Shown here: positions 42,695-51,502 of the stretch, piece by piece
Position numbering within the stretch: position 1 is the stretch's first letter
How the letters are laid out: each line of letters starts with the position of its first letter
Source of the DNA: Ewingella sp049889095
Lineage (GTDB): Bacteria > Pseudomonadota > Gammaproteobacteria > Enterobacterales > Enterobacteriaceae
NCBI GenBank assembly: GCA_049889095.1
Contig: JBLJFK010000002.1
Strand: one strand, 5' to 3'
Length of the DNA stretch: 64,000 nucleotides
Position numbers and translations under genes: made by a program
The notes under the pieces: generated by a model
The model's input: the letters and a program-made list of their open reading frames with translations, nothing else
What the model was told of the DNA's origin: nothing
Database searches by the model: none

Positions 42695-43600
42695 TTATAA
42701 GTCGTCGGTATAACCCAAGCTGCGCAATGCACGTTCGTCATCTGCCCAACCGGATTTAACCTTGACCCACAGCTCAAGATGGACTTTCGCTTCGAACATA
42801 TTTTCCATGTCCTGACGTGCTTCGATACCAATGGTTTTAATCTTCGAACCTTTGTTACCGATAACCATTTTCTTCTGGCCTTCGCGTTCAACCAGGATCA
42901 GGCCATTGATGTCGTAGCCGCCGCGCGCATTGGTCACGAAACGTTCGATTTCCACGGTAACCGAGTACGGCAATTCTTCACCTAAGAAACGCATCAGTTT
43001 TTCACGGATGATTTCAGAAGCCATAAAGCGCTGTGAACGGTCAGTGATGTAATCTTCAGGAAAGTGGTGAACGGCTTCCGGCAAGCGCTTACGGACAATG
43101 CTGGCGAGGGTATCAATGTTGATACCTTTCTCAGCAGACATTGGCACGATGTCGATGAAGTTCATCTGTTCGCTGAGGAACTTCAGGTGTGGCAACAGCT
43201 TCGATTTGTCAGTGACATTATCGATTTTGTTGATAGCCAGCAGGACCGGGGCTTTACTATCGCGCAATTTATTGACGACCATTTCGTCATCTGGCGTCCA
43301 GTGAGTGCCTTCAACCACGAAAATCACCAGCTCAACATCGCCGATGGAGCTGCTGGCAGCACGGTTCATCAGGCGGTTAATTGCCCTTTTTTCTTCAATA
43401 TGCAACCCAGGGGTGTCAACGTAGATAGCCTGATAAGGGCCTTCGGTATGGATACCCATAATACGGTGACGGGTTGTTTGTGGTTTGCGCGAAGTAATGG
43501 AGATCTTTTGCCCCAGTAATTCGTTCAGCAAGGTAGATTTACCGACGTTCGGGCGGCCTACGATGGCTACAAAACCACAATAATTCTTTTCTTCGCTCAT
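42695..43600 (-). CDS. era: GTPase Era
   Basis: Essential GTPase that binds the 3' end of 16S rRNA and helps 30S maturation. The 301-residue protein has G1 GRPNVGKST (about residues 14-22), G3 DTPG, G4 NKID and a C-terminal KH domain carrying GNKGSKIKTIG. Its start overlaps the rnc stop by four bases. Confidence 0.97.
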   Translation of the reverse strand: MSEEKNYCGFVAIVGRPNVGKSTLLNELLGQKISITSRKPQTTRHRIMGIHTEGPYQAIYVDTPGLHIEEKRAINRLMNRAASSSIGDVELVIFVVEGTHWTPDDEMVVNKLRDSKAPVLLAINKIDNVTDKSKLLPHLKFLSEQMNFIDIVPMSAEKGINIDTLASIVRKRLPEAVHHFPEDYITDRSQRFMASEIIREKLMRFLGEELPYSVTVEIERFVTNARGGYDINGLILVEREGQKKMVIGNKGSKIKTIGIEARQDMENMFEAKVHLELWVKVKSGWADDERALRSLGYTDDL

Positions 43601-44277
43601 TCAAGCTCCAGCTGTATCAACGCTTGTTCCGCTGCTGCCTGCTCGGCTTTTCTGCGGCTTGAACCGGTTCCTACAACCGGTTGGTTCAAGCCACTAACCT
43701 GGCAGTGGATAGTAAACTCCTGATCGTGTGCTTCACCGCGAACCTGCACAACCAGATAAGAAGGCAACGGCAGATGACGGCCCTGTAAAAACTCCTGCAA
43801 GCGGGTTTTGGGGTCTTTCTGCTTATCACCGGGACTGATTTCGTCAAGGCGACTGCGGTACCATTCGAGAATCAATCTTTCGACGTTTTGGATATCACTG
43901 TCCATGAAGATACCCCCAATGAGCGCCTCCACAGTGTCAGCAAGAATAGACTCGCGGCGGAAACCACCACTTTTCAATTCTCCCGGCCCTAAACGTAAAC
44001 ATTCGCCGAGGTCAAACTCACGCGCCATTTCCGCCAAGGTATTGCCACGCACCAGCGTCGCACGCATACGGCTCATATCGCCCTCATCAACGCGTGGAAA
44101 GCGTTGGTAGAGCGCATTGGCGATAACATAACTAAGGATGGAGTCACCCAGGAATTCTAACCGCTCATTATGTTTGCTACTGGCGCTGCGGTGAGTCAGT
44201 GCCTGCAATAAGAGCTCCTGCAGTTGAAAAGTGTAGCCCAGCTTGCGCTGAAGCCTATTTATTACGATGGGATTCAT
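43597..44277 (-). CDS. rnc: Ribonuclease III
   Basis: Cleaves double-stranded RNA in rRNA precursors and in its own leader. The 226-residue enzyme has the nuclease signature NERLEFLGDSIL (about residues 38-49), ADTVEALIGG, and a C-terminal dsRNA-binding domain (GTGSSRRKAEQAAAEQAL). A 56-base imperfect hairpin lies 94-149 bases upstream in the leader, where E. coli rnc carries its autoregulatory cleavage site. Confidence 0.97.
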   Translation of the reverse strand: MNPIVINRLQRKLGYTFQLQELLLQALTHRSASSKHNERLEFLGDSILSYVIANALYQRFPRVDEGDMSRMRATLVRGNTLAEMAREFDLGECLRLGPGELKSGGFRRESILADTVEALIGGIFMDSDIQNVERLILEWYRSRLDEISPGDKQKDPKTRLQEFLQGRHLPLPSYLVVQVRGEAHDQEFTIHCQVSGLNQPVVGTGSSRRKAEQAAAEQALIQLELE

Positions 44278-44370
44278 GAGTTACCAATAGATCAAAAATG
44301 CGTCAAAAACTTCAGCATACGGAACAGGCCTGCTTCGCCTAAAGCAAATCCAAAGCTGTTTCGTTTGCAG

Positions 44371-44426
44371 TGGCTCCCGCTATTCTTCATTCTTTTAAAT
44401 AAAAGAGTAGAAACGGGTGGGAGCCA
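44371..44426 (-). promoter_or_regulatory. Hairpin in the lepB-rnc gap, likely RNase III autoregulatory stem
   Basis: Outer arms TGGCTCCC (44371-44378) and GGGAGCCA (44419-44426) pair fully. An inner stem TCTTTT/AAAAGA closes an AAAT loop, and the middle pairs only partly. It is in the rnc leader on the minus strand. E. coli RNase III cuts a comparable leader stem to shorten the half-life of its own message. Confidence 0.55.
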
Positions 44427-44496
44427 ACTTTTATCGCTCGAAAGGGTATTCTACAACGTGTGGAAATATAATGCTGCGGAAATAGCCGGCATTAAA

Positions 44497-45474
44497 TTAA
44501 TGAAGTCCACCGATACGGCTCAGGCGTACGCCCGTTGGCCACTCACCTTCCTGCTTTTTAAAACTCATCCAAATACCGGATGCGCGGCCGACCAGATTTT
44601 TCTCAGGTACAAAGCCCCAGTAACGGCTGTCAGCGCTGTTATCACGGTTGTCGCCCATCATGAAGTAATGGCCGGCCGGAACAACCCAGGTACCCATAGG
44701 CTGGCCCGGTTGCTGATAGTAAGCACCAAGCTGATCGCGCGCGCCGGGAACAGTCAGAATACGGTGCGTCACATTGCCCAGCGTTTCCTGGCGTTCGAGC
44801 AGTCGAATTCCATCTTGCGGCACGCTGCCCGACGGGGGTATTTCAAAAAAGCCGTTGCTGGCTTCGCTGCCAGAAGACTGGCCAAAGGTTTGCACGAAAT
44901 CACTTGCATGACCTGCATCATAGGTCACGGCCAGCGCAGTACTACAATTTTGTCCGCTATTACAGGCTGATTGAACGGTGACTTCCTTGCTGAAAGGATT
45001 GTAAGTCACGCGGTCACCTGGCATGCCAACTAAGCGTTTGATGTAGTCCAGACTTGGATTCAGCGGATATTTAAACACCACCACATCGCCACGTTTAGGC
45101 TCACCCGTTGGGATAAGTTTGGTTTGTGTGATCGGATCTTTCAGGCCGTAAGCATATTTCTCAACGACAATGAAATCGCCAATCAGCAGGGTCGGCATCA
45201 TCGAACCAGATGGAATTTGGAAAGGTTCGTAAATAAATGAACGAACGACGAACACCACCAGTAATACCGGGAAAACAGAAGCACAGGTTTCAATCCAGCC
45301 AGGCTGTTTAGCCGCTTTATTCAATGTATTCTCATCAACCGCACCCGCAGTTTCAACTTTCAGTCTGGCAATTTTCTCCCGACGAGCGGGAGCAAGCTTG
45401 AAACGATCCAAGCACCAGATCATCCCGGAAACCAGCGTTGCAATCGCCAGAATCAGGGCAAACATGTTAGCCAT
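44497..45474 (-). CDS. lepB: Signal peptidase I LepB
   Basis: Inner-membrane serine protease that removes signal peptides from exported proteins. The 325-residue protein has two N-terminal membrane segments (about residues 4-22 and 62-80), the catalytic serine in PSGSMMPTLLIGDF, the general-base lysine in YIKRLVGMPGDRV, and the SxxS-type GDNRDNSADSRYWG box. It follows lepA by 26 bases. Confidence 0.96.
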   Translation of the reverse strand: MANMFALILAIATLVSGMIWCLDRFKLAPARREKIARLKVETAGAVDENTLNKAAKQPGWIETCASVFPVLLVVFVVRSFIYEPFQIPSGSMMPTLLIGDFIVVEKYAYGLKDPITQTKLIPTGEPKRGDVVVFKYPLNPSLDYIKRLVGMPGDRVTYNPFSKEVTVQSACNSGQNCSTALAVTYDAGHASDFVQTFGQSSGSEASNGFFEIPPSGSVPQDGIRLLERQETLGNVTHRILTVPGARDQLGAYYQQPGQPMGTWVVPAGHYFMMGDNRDNSADSRYWGFVPEKNLVGRASGIWMSFKKQEGEWPTGVRLSRIGGLH

Positions 45475-45500
45475 GCATACTCCTACGATTTATTGAGGGC

Positions 45501-47300
45501 TTATTTGCCGTCTTTACCAACATGGAGAATAGCCAGGAACGCTTCTTGCGGTAGCTCAACGTTACCCACCTGCTTCATGCGTTTCTTACCATCTTTCTGT
45601 TTTTGCAACAGTTTCTTTTTACGGCTCACGTCACCGCCGTAACATTTCGCAATTACGTTTTTACGTAATTGCTTAACGGTGGCTCGCGCAATGATATGAG
45701 CACCAATAGCGGCCTGAATGGCGATGTCAAACTGTTGACGCGGGATAAGTTCCTGCATTTTTTCAACCAGCTGACGTCCACGGGACTGCGAATTACCACG
45801 GTGAGTGATCAGTGCCAGCGCATCGACACGATCGCCGTTGATCAACACGTCAACACGCACCATGTCTGAGGCCTGGAAACGTTTAAAATTATAGTCAAGC
45901 GAAGCATAACCACGTGACGTTGACTTCAGACGGTCAAAGAAATCGAGCACCACTTCTGCCATCGGGATTTCATAGGTCAACGCAACCTGATTGCCGTGGT
46001 AAACCATGTTGGTCTGGGTGCCACGCTTTTCGATACAAAGTGTGATAACGCTGCCCAGATACTCCTGCGGCATCAACATGTGACACTCAGCGATAGGCTC
46101 GCGCAACTCTTCGATATTATTCAGCGCTGGCAGCTTCGACGGGCTATCAACGTAGATGATTTCTTTGCTGGTGGTCTCAACTTCGTAAACAACCGTCGGT
46201 GCCGTGGTGATCAGATCCAGATCGTATTCGCGTTCCAGACGCTCCTGAATGATCTCCATGTGTAGCAGACCCAGAAAACCGCAGCGGAAGCCGAAGCCCA
46301 GCGCAGTAGAACTTTCTGGTTCGTAGAAAAGTGAGGCATCGTTCAGGCTGAGTTTGCCGAGAGCATCACGGAAGTTTTCATAATCGTCGGAGCTGACCGG
46401 GAACAAACCGGCATATACCTGCGGTTTTACTTTCTTAAAACCAGGCAGAGCTTTATCAGCCGGGTGGCGTGACTGAGTGAGCGTATCGCCCACTGGCGCG
46501 CCGAGGATGTCTTTAATCGCACAAACCAGCCAGCCAACTTCACCGCAGCCCAACACATCGCGATCGACACGTTTAGGCGTGAAGATACCAAGGCGATCGG
46601 CGTTATAAACCTGACCGGTGCTCATCACTTTGATTTTATCGCCCTTTCTCATCGTGCCGTTCTTAATACGGACCAGAGAAACCACGCCGAGATAGTTATC
46701 GAACCAAGAGTCGATGATCAACGCCTGCAATGGCGCGTCAGGATCGCCTACTGGCGGCGGAATATCACGCACCAGACGTTCCAAAATATCAGGTACGCCA
46801 ACACCGGTTTTAGCAGAACAGCGCACTGCGTCTGTTGCATCAATACCCACGATGTCTTCAATCTCCTGAGCGGCGCGATCCGGATCGGCGGCTGGCAGGT
46901 CGATTTTATTGAGAACCGGTACAACTTCCAGATTCATTTCCATGGCGGTGTAGCAGTTTGCCAGGGTCTGAGCTTCAACTCCCTGACCTGCATCGACCAC
47001 TAACAGCGCACCTTCACACGCAGCCAGTGAGCGCGAAACTTCATAAGAGAAGTCGACATGGCCTGGTGTATCGATGAAATTTAGGTGGTAGATCTCGCCA
47101 TCTTTGGCTTTATAGTCCAGCGTAACACTCTGGGCTTTGATGGTGATCCCTCGTTCACGTTCCAGATCCATTGAGTCAAGAACTTGCGCTTCCATTTCAC
47201 GATCGGACAAGCCGCCGCAGATTTGAATAATACGGTCGGACAGCGTCGACTTACCGTGGTCAATGTGGGCGATGATGGAAAAATTTCTTATGTTCTTCAT
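45501..47300 (-). CDS. lepA: Elongation factor 4 LepA
   Basis: Translational GTPase acting on ribosomes in initiation or back-translocation under stress. The 599-residue protein has G1 AHIDHGKSTLSDR near the N terminus, the switch I segment ERERGITIKAQ, DTPGHVDFSYEV and NKIDLP, followed by EF-G-like domains and the LepA-specific C-terminal domain (AKCYGGDVSRKKKLLQKQKDGKKRMKQ). It is the first gene of the lepA-lepB-rnc-era-recO-pdxJ-acpS run. Confidence 0.97.
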   Translation of the reverse strand: MKNIRNFSIIAHIDHGKSTLSDRIIQICGGLSDREMEAQVLDSMDLERERGITIKAQSVTLDYKAKDGEIYHLNFIDTPGHVDFSYEVSRSLAACEGALLVVDAGQGVEAQTLANCYTAMEMNLEVVPVLNKIDLPAADPDRAAQEIEDIVGIDATDAVRCSAKTGVGVPDILERLVRDIPPPVGDPDAPLQALIIDSWFDNYLGVVSLVRIKNGTMRKGDKIKVMSTGQVYNADRLGIFTPKRVDRDVLGCGEVGWLVCAIKDILGAPVGDTLTQSRHPADKALPGFKKVKPQVYAGLFPVSSDDYENFRDALGKLSLNDASLFYEPESSTALGFGFRCGFLGLLHMEIIQERLEREYDLDLITTAPTVVYEVETTSKEIIYVDSPSKLPALNNIEELREPIAECHMLMPQEYLGSVITLCIEKRGTQTNMVYHGNQVALTYEIPMAEVVLDFFDRLKSTSRGYASLDYNFKRFQASDMVRVDVLINGDRVDALALITHRGNSQSRGRQLVEKMQELIPRQQFDIAIQAAIGAHIIARATVKQLRKNVIAKCYGGDVSRKKKLLQKQKDGKKRMKQVGNVELPQEAFLAILHVGKDGK

Positions 47301-47694
47301 TATAAAGATTTTCTACCTTGGTATTTCTGAATCATTCGCCATAACAACACAGCGACGGTTTGTAGGTTGGCTGTCTTTCGCCTGAGTCGCAGCATTCTAC
47401 ATGTGGGGACCGCGAAAACCTAGCCTCCCCGCCACCTAACTGAGCATTATGCCTATCTTCCCATTACGGAATGCAGCAGCGAATGCAATAAGTTGTAAGC
47501 AAGTCTTCCTGATGACCCTCTCTGCCTCGTGGCACAACGCATGACGTGACAGGACTTTAGGAAAATGCTCATTTACTCATCAGCAAAAAAAACTTTAAAT
47601 AGCTGTTATAAAAAGATTTATTTAGAATCTATTTCAATTTCTTTGAATGTTTGTTTTACCTTACTTTTCTCAATACGGTCACAAGGTTAGCATC
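47301..47694. other. Gene-free stretch between lepA and the orphan membrane protein gene
   Basis: It holds the divergent promoters of lepA and the unrecognised membrane protein gene. The right half (from about 47570) is strongly AT-rich, unlike the flanks. No operator, hairpin or small ORF with a ribosome site was recognised. Confidence 0.4.
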
Positions 47695-48516
47695 ATGATC
47701 AATGAAGGACGGTTGCTTAGTCAGCATGGCTTTGCCAGAGCCAATTCTTGGATCATTATGATTCTTGCTGCGCTATTAATGGTGGGAGGCGCAATAGAGT
47801 TCGTATTCCTTCTTGCTTTGGGAAGAACGGGGAGCGATGGACTGCATATTATTACGCTCTCGGCTATTTTCAGTATTGGCTTAGGCATAATTTTATTCAT
47901 TCTCAGGCACTACACCAAACCTAAACAAATTTACCAACTGCATGAAAATGGAATATTGGTGATTAACGAAAGTGACAAAAAACACCGTTTTGTCCCTTTC
48001 GACAGAATAACGGAGATTTACCGTTACAGAACCGGTAAATATACCCGAAAAATATTAGACACCATGGCTTTTCGCGAGGGGAATGATAAATACTGGCATA
48101 GGATCACCCCAAACATCACCCACGCAGAAAGGCTGATTGAAGTCATAAAGAATGAGCAACTCATGTCGCGTGGCCCGCAGGCGTTGGCTATTCTGGCTAA
48201 CGATGGGAGTTTTTCCTTCACCTATTTAGCAGAATCAACGTCCAAACTTCAGCACTTATTCAGAGCTAATTTGTTGATGTTGAATGAAAAAAAGATAAGA
48301 CTCAGTGCGCGCTTTATTACGTCGGATGAAGGGCTATGTATTCCTGTCGAAGATGTGCAATATATTAGCGGGGGAAGTAATAGCCAGCTTGTCCGTCTGC
48401 TGGATGCCAATGGCAGAATTCTTTTCTCCATGCTTTATACATCGTTACTCAGCGCCGACCTGTTTATCGCTCTCATTGAGCATATGATCCAAAACCGCAT
48501 CCCGGTAAGAAATTAA
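47695..48516 (+). CDS. Unrecognised inner-membrane protein with cytoplasmic C-terminal domain
   Basis: I do not recognise this 273-residue protein. Two hydrophobic segments lie near residues 17-38 and 48-69, the second ending in the positive RHYTKPK. What follows is a soluble region with repeats of alternating hydrophobics: IYQLHENGILVINESDKKHRFVPFDRITEIYRYRTGKYTRKILDTMAF, then a similar later block ITSDEGLCIPVEDVQYISGGSNSQLVRLLDANGRILFSMLY. Each resembles a PH-like beta fold, as found in YcxB-type proteins, suggesting two tandem copies. That is my inference. The ATG at 47695 has AAGGT upstream. An earlier in-frame ATG at 47647 has none. The gene sits alone between lepA and rseC, a spot empty in E. 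coli. Its base composition is more AT-rich than its neighbours, hinting at recent arrival. Confidence 0.7.
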   Translation: MINEGRLLSQHGFARANSWIIMILAALLMVGGAIEFVFLLALGRTGSDGLHIITLSAIFSIGLGIILFILRHYTKPKQIYQLHENGILVINESDKKHRFVPFDRITEIYRYRTGKYTRKILDTMAFREGNDKYWHRITPNITHAERLIEVIKNEQLMSRGPQALAILANDGSFSFTYLAESTSKLQHLFRANLLMLNEKKIRLSARFITSDEGLCIPVEDVQYISGGSNSQLVRLLDANGRILFSMLYTSLLSADLFIALIEHMIQNRIPVRN

Positions 48517-48584
48517 TATAGATTTGGTAATAGATAAGGGACGGGAGAACAAGGTTCGCTGGCTATTAATAGACAGCAAAACGA

Positions 48585-49064
48585 TCAGGAAGATATCTGA
48601 GGTTTTTCATTGTGGAAACGGAATGTATCAGGCGGCAGACCAATTTGTAAAATAATGGGCTGATAACCAGACTGATTTTCAAGTCTGGAAGCCAGGATTC
48701 GTGCAACTAAAAAGCCCAGCCCGCCTCCTGCGATAGCGCCAATGACTGAGTATAAATCCCCTTGAGTTAGCCATTGCAACAGCCCTCCTCCCAGGATCAC
48801 ACCCAATAACGGCGTCATGTAAACTAATAAAGCGGAATATAGAAGACTAGTTTCAGTGATACCTAACTCAACTTTTTGGCCTGGCTCAAGCTTTTGTTCC
48901 ACATGAATCTGAAGATTATGTTCAGTTTGCGGACCGAGCTCATTGAGGACACGCGCTCCGCAGCCAGATCGCGAATGACAGCTGCTACAGCCAGCCTGCG
49001 TCTCGCAACGCAGCTTTGCAATACCATCTTGCCACGAAATGACTGTAGCCCACTCTTTCATCAT
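48585..49064 (-). CDS. rseC: SoxR-reducing system / sigma-E factor regulatory protein RseC
   Basis: Inner-membrane protein of the rpoE operon, linked to SoxR reduction and thiamine synthesis in enterobacteria. The 159-residue protein has cysteines in CSSCHSRSGCG (four Cys, iron-sulfur type), two membrane segments at about residues 74-95 and 103-123, and a short soluble tail. It is last in rpoE-rseA-rseB-rseC, 17 bases after rseB. Confidence 0.94.
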   Translation of the reverse strand: MMKEWATVISWQDGIAKLRCETQAGCSSCHSRSGCGARVLNELGPQTEHNLQIHVEQKLEPGQKVELGITETSLLYSALLVYMTPLLGVILGGGLLQWLTQGDLYSVIGAIAGGGLGFLVARILASRLENQSGYQPIILQIGLPPDTFRFHNEKPQISS

Positions 49065-49081
49065 CTTGATTGCCTTACCTT

Positions 49082-50032
49082 TTACTGCGCATCGAAGTCA
49101 ACACTATCAGCAACTCTCTTCGCTGTTGAAGGCGGTAGCTCTCCTACAACGGTAATTTCATTGGCGTTACGGATCTCTGTTTGCACCGTCCGACGCCCTT
49201 GCCTGACTAACTGCTCGGCAGGTGGGTTAGTGGTGGTATTCACGTTGACAGAGAAGCTGAATAATCCATCAGAATAGAGACGCGATTCTATCGCAACCGG
49301 CATATTTGGCAAGTTTCTGCGACTGCTTGCCACTTCAGTAACGCCATCAGGTAACCACTTAGGTTGCCAGTTAAATTGGGCTTTGTCCCCGCTGGGTACT
49401 GAAAGCACCGGTGGCAATGCTGCTTTCTCTAATTTCGCCAAGGATTCTTTCACCGCATCATCAGCAACAAAAGAGATAATACGGAATTGCTCCAGAGTCT
49501 CGCCATCACGATCCTGTAAATCTACCCGCAGCGGCAACTTCGTGGTTTCATCAATCCATATGACATAGCTGAAACGTGTGCCATCGCGCGATACAACTCT
49601 TATCACCTGGCTTAGCCGATCAACAACGCGCGCTCTGCCAACGGGAATAAAGTCATAATATTTTGCCAATCTGGCAAAATCGCTGAACACAATTGTCGGC
49701 AAAGAATCAACGATATGATCGCCATCCAAAGTGAAAGGCTGCAGACCGGTTTCGAAATAACTAATGTCTTTGCCGCGTTGAACAATTTCACGGCGAGGCC
49801 CGTCCATGAGAACTAACTGCGCGAGAGGGATATTGTTGGAGAGAGCATGACGATAACGATAGGAATCTATTCCCTGCTTCGTGATGCTGATAAAAGCGAT
49901 TTCATAATTTAATGACTGGCTCGCCTTACTCATCTCTTGCAATAACGCCTCGGAGGTTGGTTCCGCCGAGGCAATCATTGGAGTAAGCAGGCTGCCTGTC
50001 AGTAAACAAACGGCAAACCAAATTTGCTTCAT
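49082..50032 (-). CDS. rseB: Sigma-E factor regulatory protein RseB
   Basis: Periplasmic LolA-like protein that binds RseA and shields it from DegS. It is released by mislocalised LPS. The 316-residue precursor has a signal peptide (cut near ASAE, residue 24), an N-terminal lipid-binding domain and a smaller C-terminal RseA-binding domain. The ATG overlaps the rseA stop by one base. Confidence 0.95.
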   Translation of the reverse strand: MKQIWFAVCLLTGSLLTPMIASAEPTSEALLQEMSKASQSLNYEIAFISITKQGIDSYRYRHALSNNIPLAQLVLMDGPRREIVQRGKDISYFETGLQPFTLDGDHIVDSLPTIVFSDFARLAKYYDFIPVGRARVVDRLSQVIRVVSRDGTRFSYVIWIDETTKLPLRVDLQDRDGETLEQFRIISFVADDAVKESLAKLEKAALPPVLSVPSGDKAQFNWQPKWLPDGVTEVASSRRNLPNMPVAIESRLYSDGLFSFSVNVNTTTNPPAEQLVRQGRRTVQTEIRNANEITVVGELPPSTAKRVADSVDFDAQ

Positions 50033-50682
50033 TACTGCGTTTGCATTCCTAAAGACTGAGTTCCGGGTACCTGAACAGCGGCCTGCTGTGGCGTAACAGA
50101 TTCCAACTGAAGCTGATCAGAATGCAATCTGCGCTGCAGTTCGTAATCCTGCAAAATGGCATTAACACGTTTGCGTTGTTCCTGCACATTTTGCTGTCCA
50201 TTCAGTGACGTACTGTCGTTGTTTGGCACACCAAAGCTGACTGGGGAGGCTTTACCCATCATCGGCAACGTATTGAACGTAGGCGTTTCAGGTGCAGCAC
50301 CGGATGCGTCTGGTTGATTGTAGTGCTGTACACCAGCAATCACCGCAAGGGAAACACAAGCTGCAACGCCAACCTGAGTCAGTTGGCTAGCCCATGGGCG
50401 AACCTTATGCCAGAACGGCATTTTCTCCCAAACATGTGGCTGCGGCTGAGATTCAGGAACGGCACCGGGGACCAACTTAGCAGGTTCATTAGCTAATGCA
50501 GCAGCTACACGATCTGCGATATCCAGATGCACAACATTTCCCATATCACCGCGCATAGTGTCGCGGATCAAGTGATAACTCTGCCAGTTTTGCTGAAGCG
50601 TTTTATCTTCCGACAGCGAACTCAGCAGTTCGGAATCTAAGACTTCACCATCCATCAGAGCGGAAAGCTTTTCTTTCTGCAT
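50032..50682 (-). CDS. rseA: Anti-sigma-E factor RseA
   Basis: Membrane-spanning anti-sigma factor that holds RpoE inactive. The 216-residue protein has a cytoplasmic RpoE-binding domain (KEKLSALMDGEVLDSELLSSLSEDKTLQQNWQSYHLIRDTMRGD, residues 3-46), one membrane segment (about 103-121) and a periplasmic region that binds RseB. DegS and RseP degrade it under envelope stress. It follows rpoE by 30 bases. Confidence 0.96.
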   Translation of the reverse strand: MQKEKLSALMDGEVLDSELLSSLSEDKTLQQNWQSYHLIRDTMRGDMGNVVHLDIADRVAAALANEPAKLVPGAVPESQPQPHVWEKMPFWHKVRPWASQLTQVGVAACVSLAVIAGVQHYNQPDASGAAPETPTFNTLPMMGKASPVSFGVPNNDSTSLNGQQNVQEQRKRVNAILQDYELQRRLHSDQLQLESVTPQQAAVQVPGTQSLGMQTQ

Positions 50683-50712
50683 GTCTAAGTACCCTTCCTG
50701 TGTCCGCTATCG

Positions 50713-51288
50713 TTAACGCTGAATCAGCGGTTGAACTTTATTATCAATTGCTTCCCTGGCACGGAAAATACGGGATCTGACTGTGCCGACGGGGCAATCC
50801 ATGATGGAGGCTATTTCTTCATAGCTCAGTCCATCTAACTCCCTCAAGGTTATCGCCATGCGAAGATCTTCAGGAAGCGCTTCAATAGTACGGAAAACTA
50901 TCTGCCGTAACTCTTCTGACAACATCAAGTTCTCAGGGTTCGAAATTTCTTTTAACGCGCCGCCACTTTCGAAGTTTTCTGCATCGCTGGCGTCCACATC
51001 ACTGGCTGGCGGGCGACGCCCTTGAGCCACTAAATAATTTTTCGCTGTGTTGACCGCAATACGGTACAACCACGTGTAAAAAGCACTATCGCCTCGAAAT
51101 GACTCCAATGCACGATATGCCTTAATAAATGATTCCTGAACCACATCAGGCACATCGCCTTGTGGTACGTAGCGGGAAACCAGGCTCGCTACTTTATGCT
51201 GGTAACGGATAACCAGTAAATTGAACGATTTCTGATCGCCCTTCTGGACCCGCTCAACCAGAACCTGATCGGCTAACTGCTCGCTCAT
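50713..51288 (-). CDS. rpoE: RNA polymerase sigma factor RpoE (sigma-24)
   Basis: Group IV sigma factor for the envelope stress response. The 191-residue protein has region 2 (about residues 10-92: YVPQGDVPDVVQESFIKAYRALESFRGDSAFYTWLYRIAVNTAKNYL) and region 4 (about 125-185: LRELDGLSYEEIASIMDCPVGTVRSRIFRAREAI), nearly identical to E. coli. The ATG at 51288 is chosen by alignment. The frame stays open for 38 codons upstream, but that stretch has no homology and is read by a short overlapping leader ORF in another frame. Confidence 0.97.
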   Translation of the reverse strand: MSEQLADQVLVERVQKGDQKSFNLLVIRYQHKVASLVSRYVPQGDVPDVVQESFIKAYRALESFRGDSAFYTWLYRIAVNTAKNYLVAQGRRPPASDVDASDAENFESGGALKEISNPENLMLSEELRQIVFRTIEALPEDLRMAITLRELDGLSYEEIASIMDCPVGTVRSRIFRAREAIDNKVQPLIQR

Positions 51289-51410
51289 TCGAGGTAACAT
51301 CTCCCCAAAACCATCTCCGCGCGTAAAGTCGTACTGCCAGCTGCCATAATTATATTCCTGAGCAAGTACTGCTTGGAGTTCACATGGAACATTAAGTTCC
51401 ACATCGCCAT
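51285..51410 (-). CDS. rseD: Short leader ORF overlapping the rpoE start (RseD-like)
   Basis: A 41-codon reading frame (MAMWNLMFHVNSKQYLLRN...) starts at ATG 51410 (or 51404) and ends at a TGA sharing bases with the rpoE ATG (ATGA overlap). An in-frame TAA lies just upstream, so the frame cannot be longer. E. coli has a short ORF, rseD, upstream of rpoE with which rpoE translation is coupled. Position and overlap make this its likely counterpart, though I cannot compare sequences with certainty. There is no strong ribosome site before ATG 51410. Confidence 0.55.
   Translation of the reverse strand: MAMWNLMFHVNSKQYLLRNIIMAAGSTTLRAEMVLGRCYLE
51373..51400 (-). promoter_or_regulatory. Candidate sigma-E-dependent promoter of rpoE
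   Basis: On the minus strand GGAACTT (51394-51400) is a perfect sigma-E -35 element, followed after 16 bases by TCCAA (51373-51377), similar to the -10 TCTGA. It would start transcription about 79 bases upstream of the rpoE ATG, consistent with autoregulation known in E. coli. Confidence 0.5.
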
Positions 51411-51502
51411 TGTTTTTTATATTGAAGTCTTAAGTCCGTGGCTTTTGCCAGGATGTTTAGGCTAACATGAATTTCCCTCTTCTTCTGCAAACATCATACG
51501 TT

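Noticed and set aside
44224..44970. A 248-codon open frame on the plus strand
   Set aside because: Covers the rnc leader and the end of lepB in antisense, with no start signal or homology.
51385..51401. TGGAAC-N5-GTTCCA-type palindrome upstream of rpoE, similar to the IclR operator
   Set aside because: Half of it is the sigma-E -35 element GGAACTT, which explains it better. The resemblance to the IclR site is probably chance.
51453..51468. Possible NadR box before nadB (TGTTTA near TAACA)
   Set aside because: The spacing and right half-site do not match the TGTTTA-N6-TAAACA consensus well enough to claim it.
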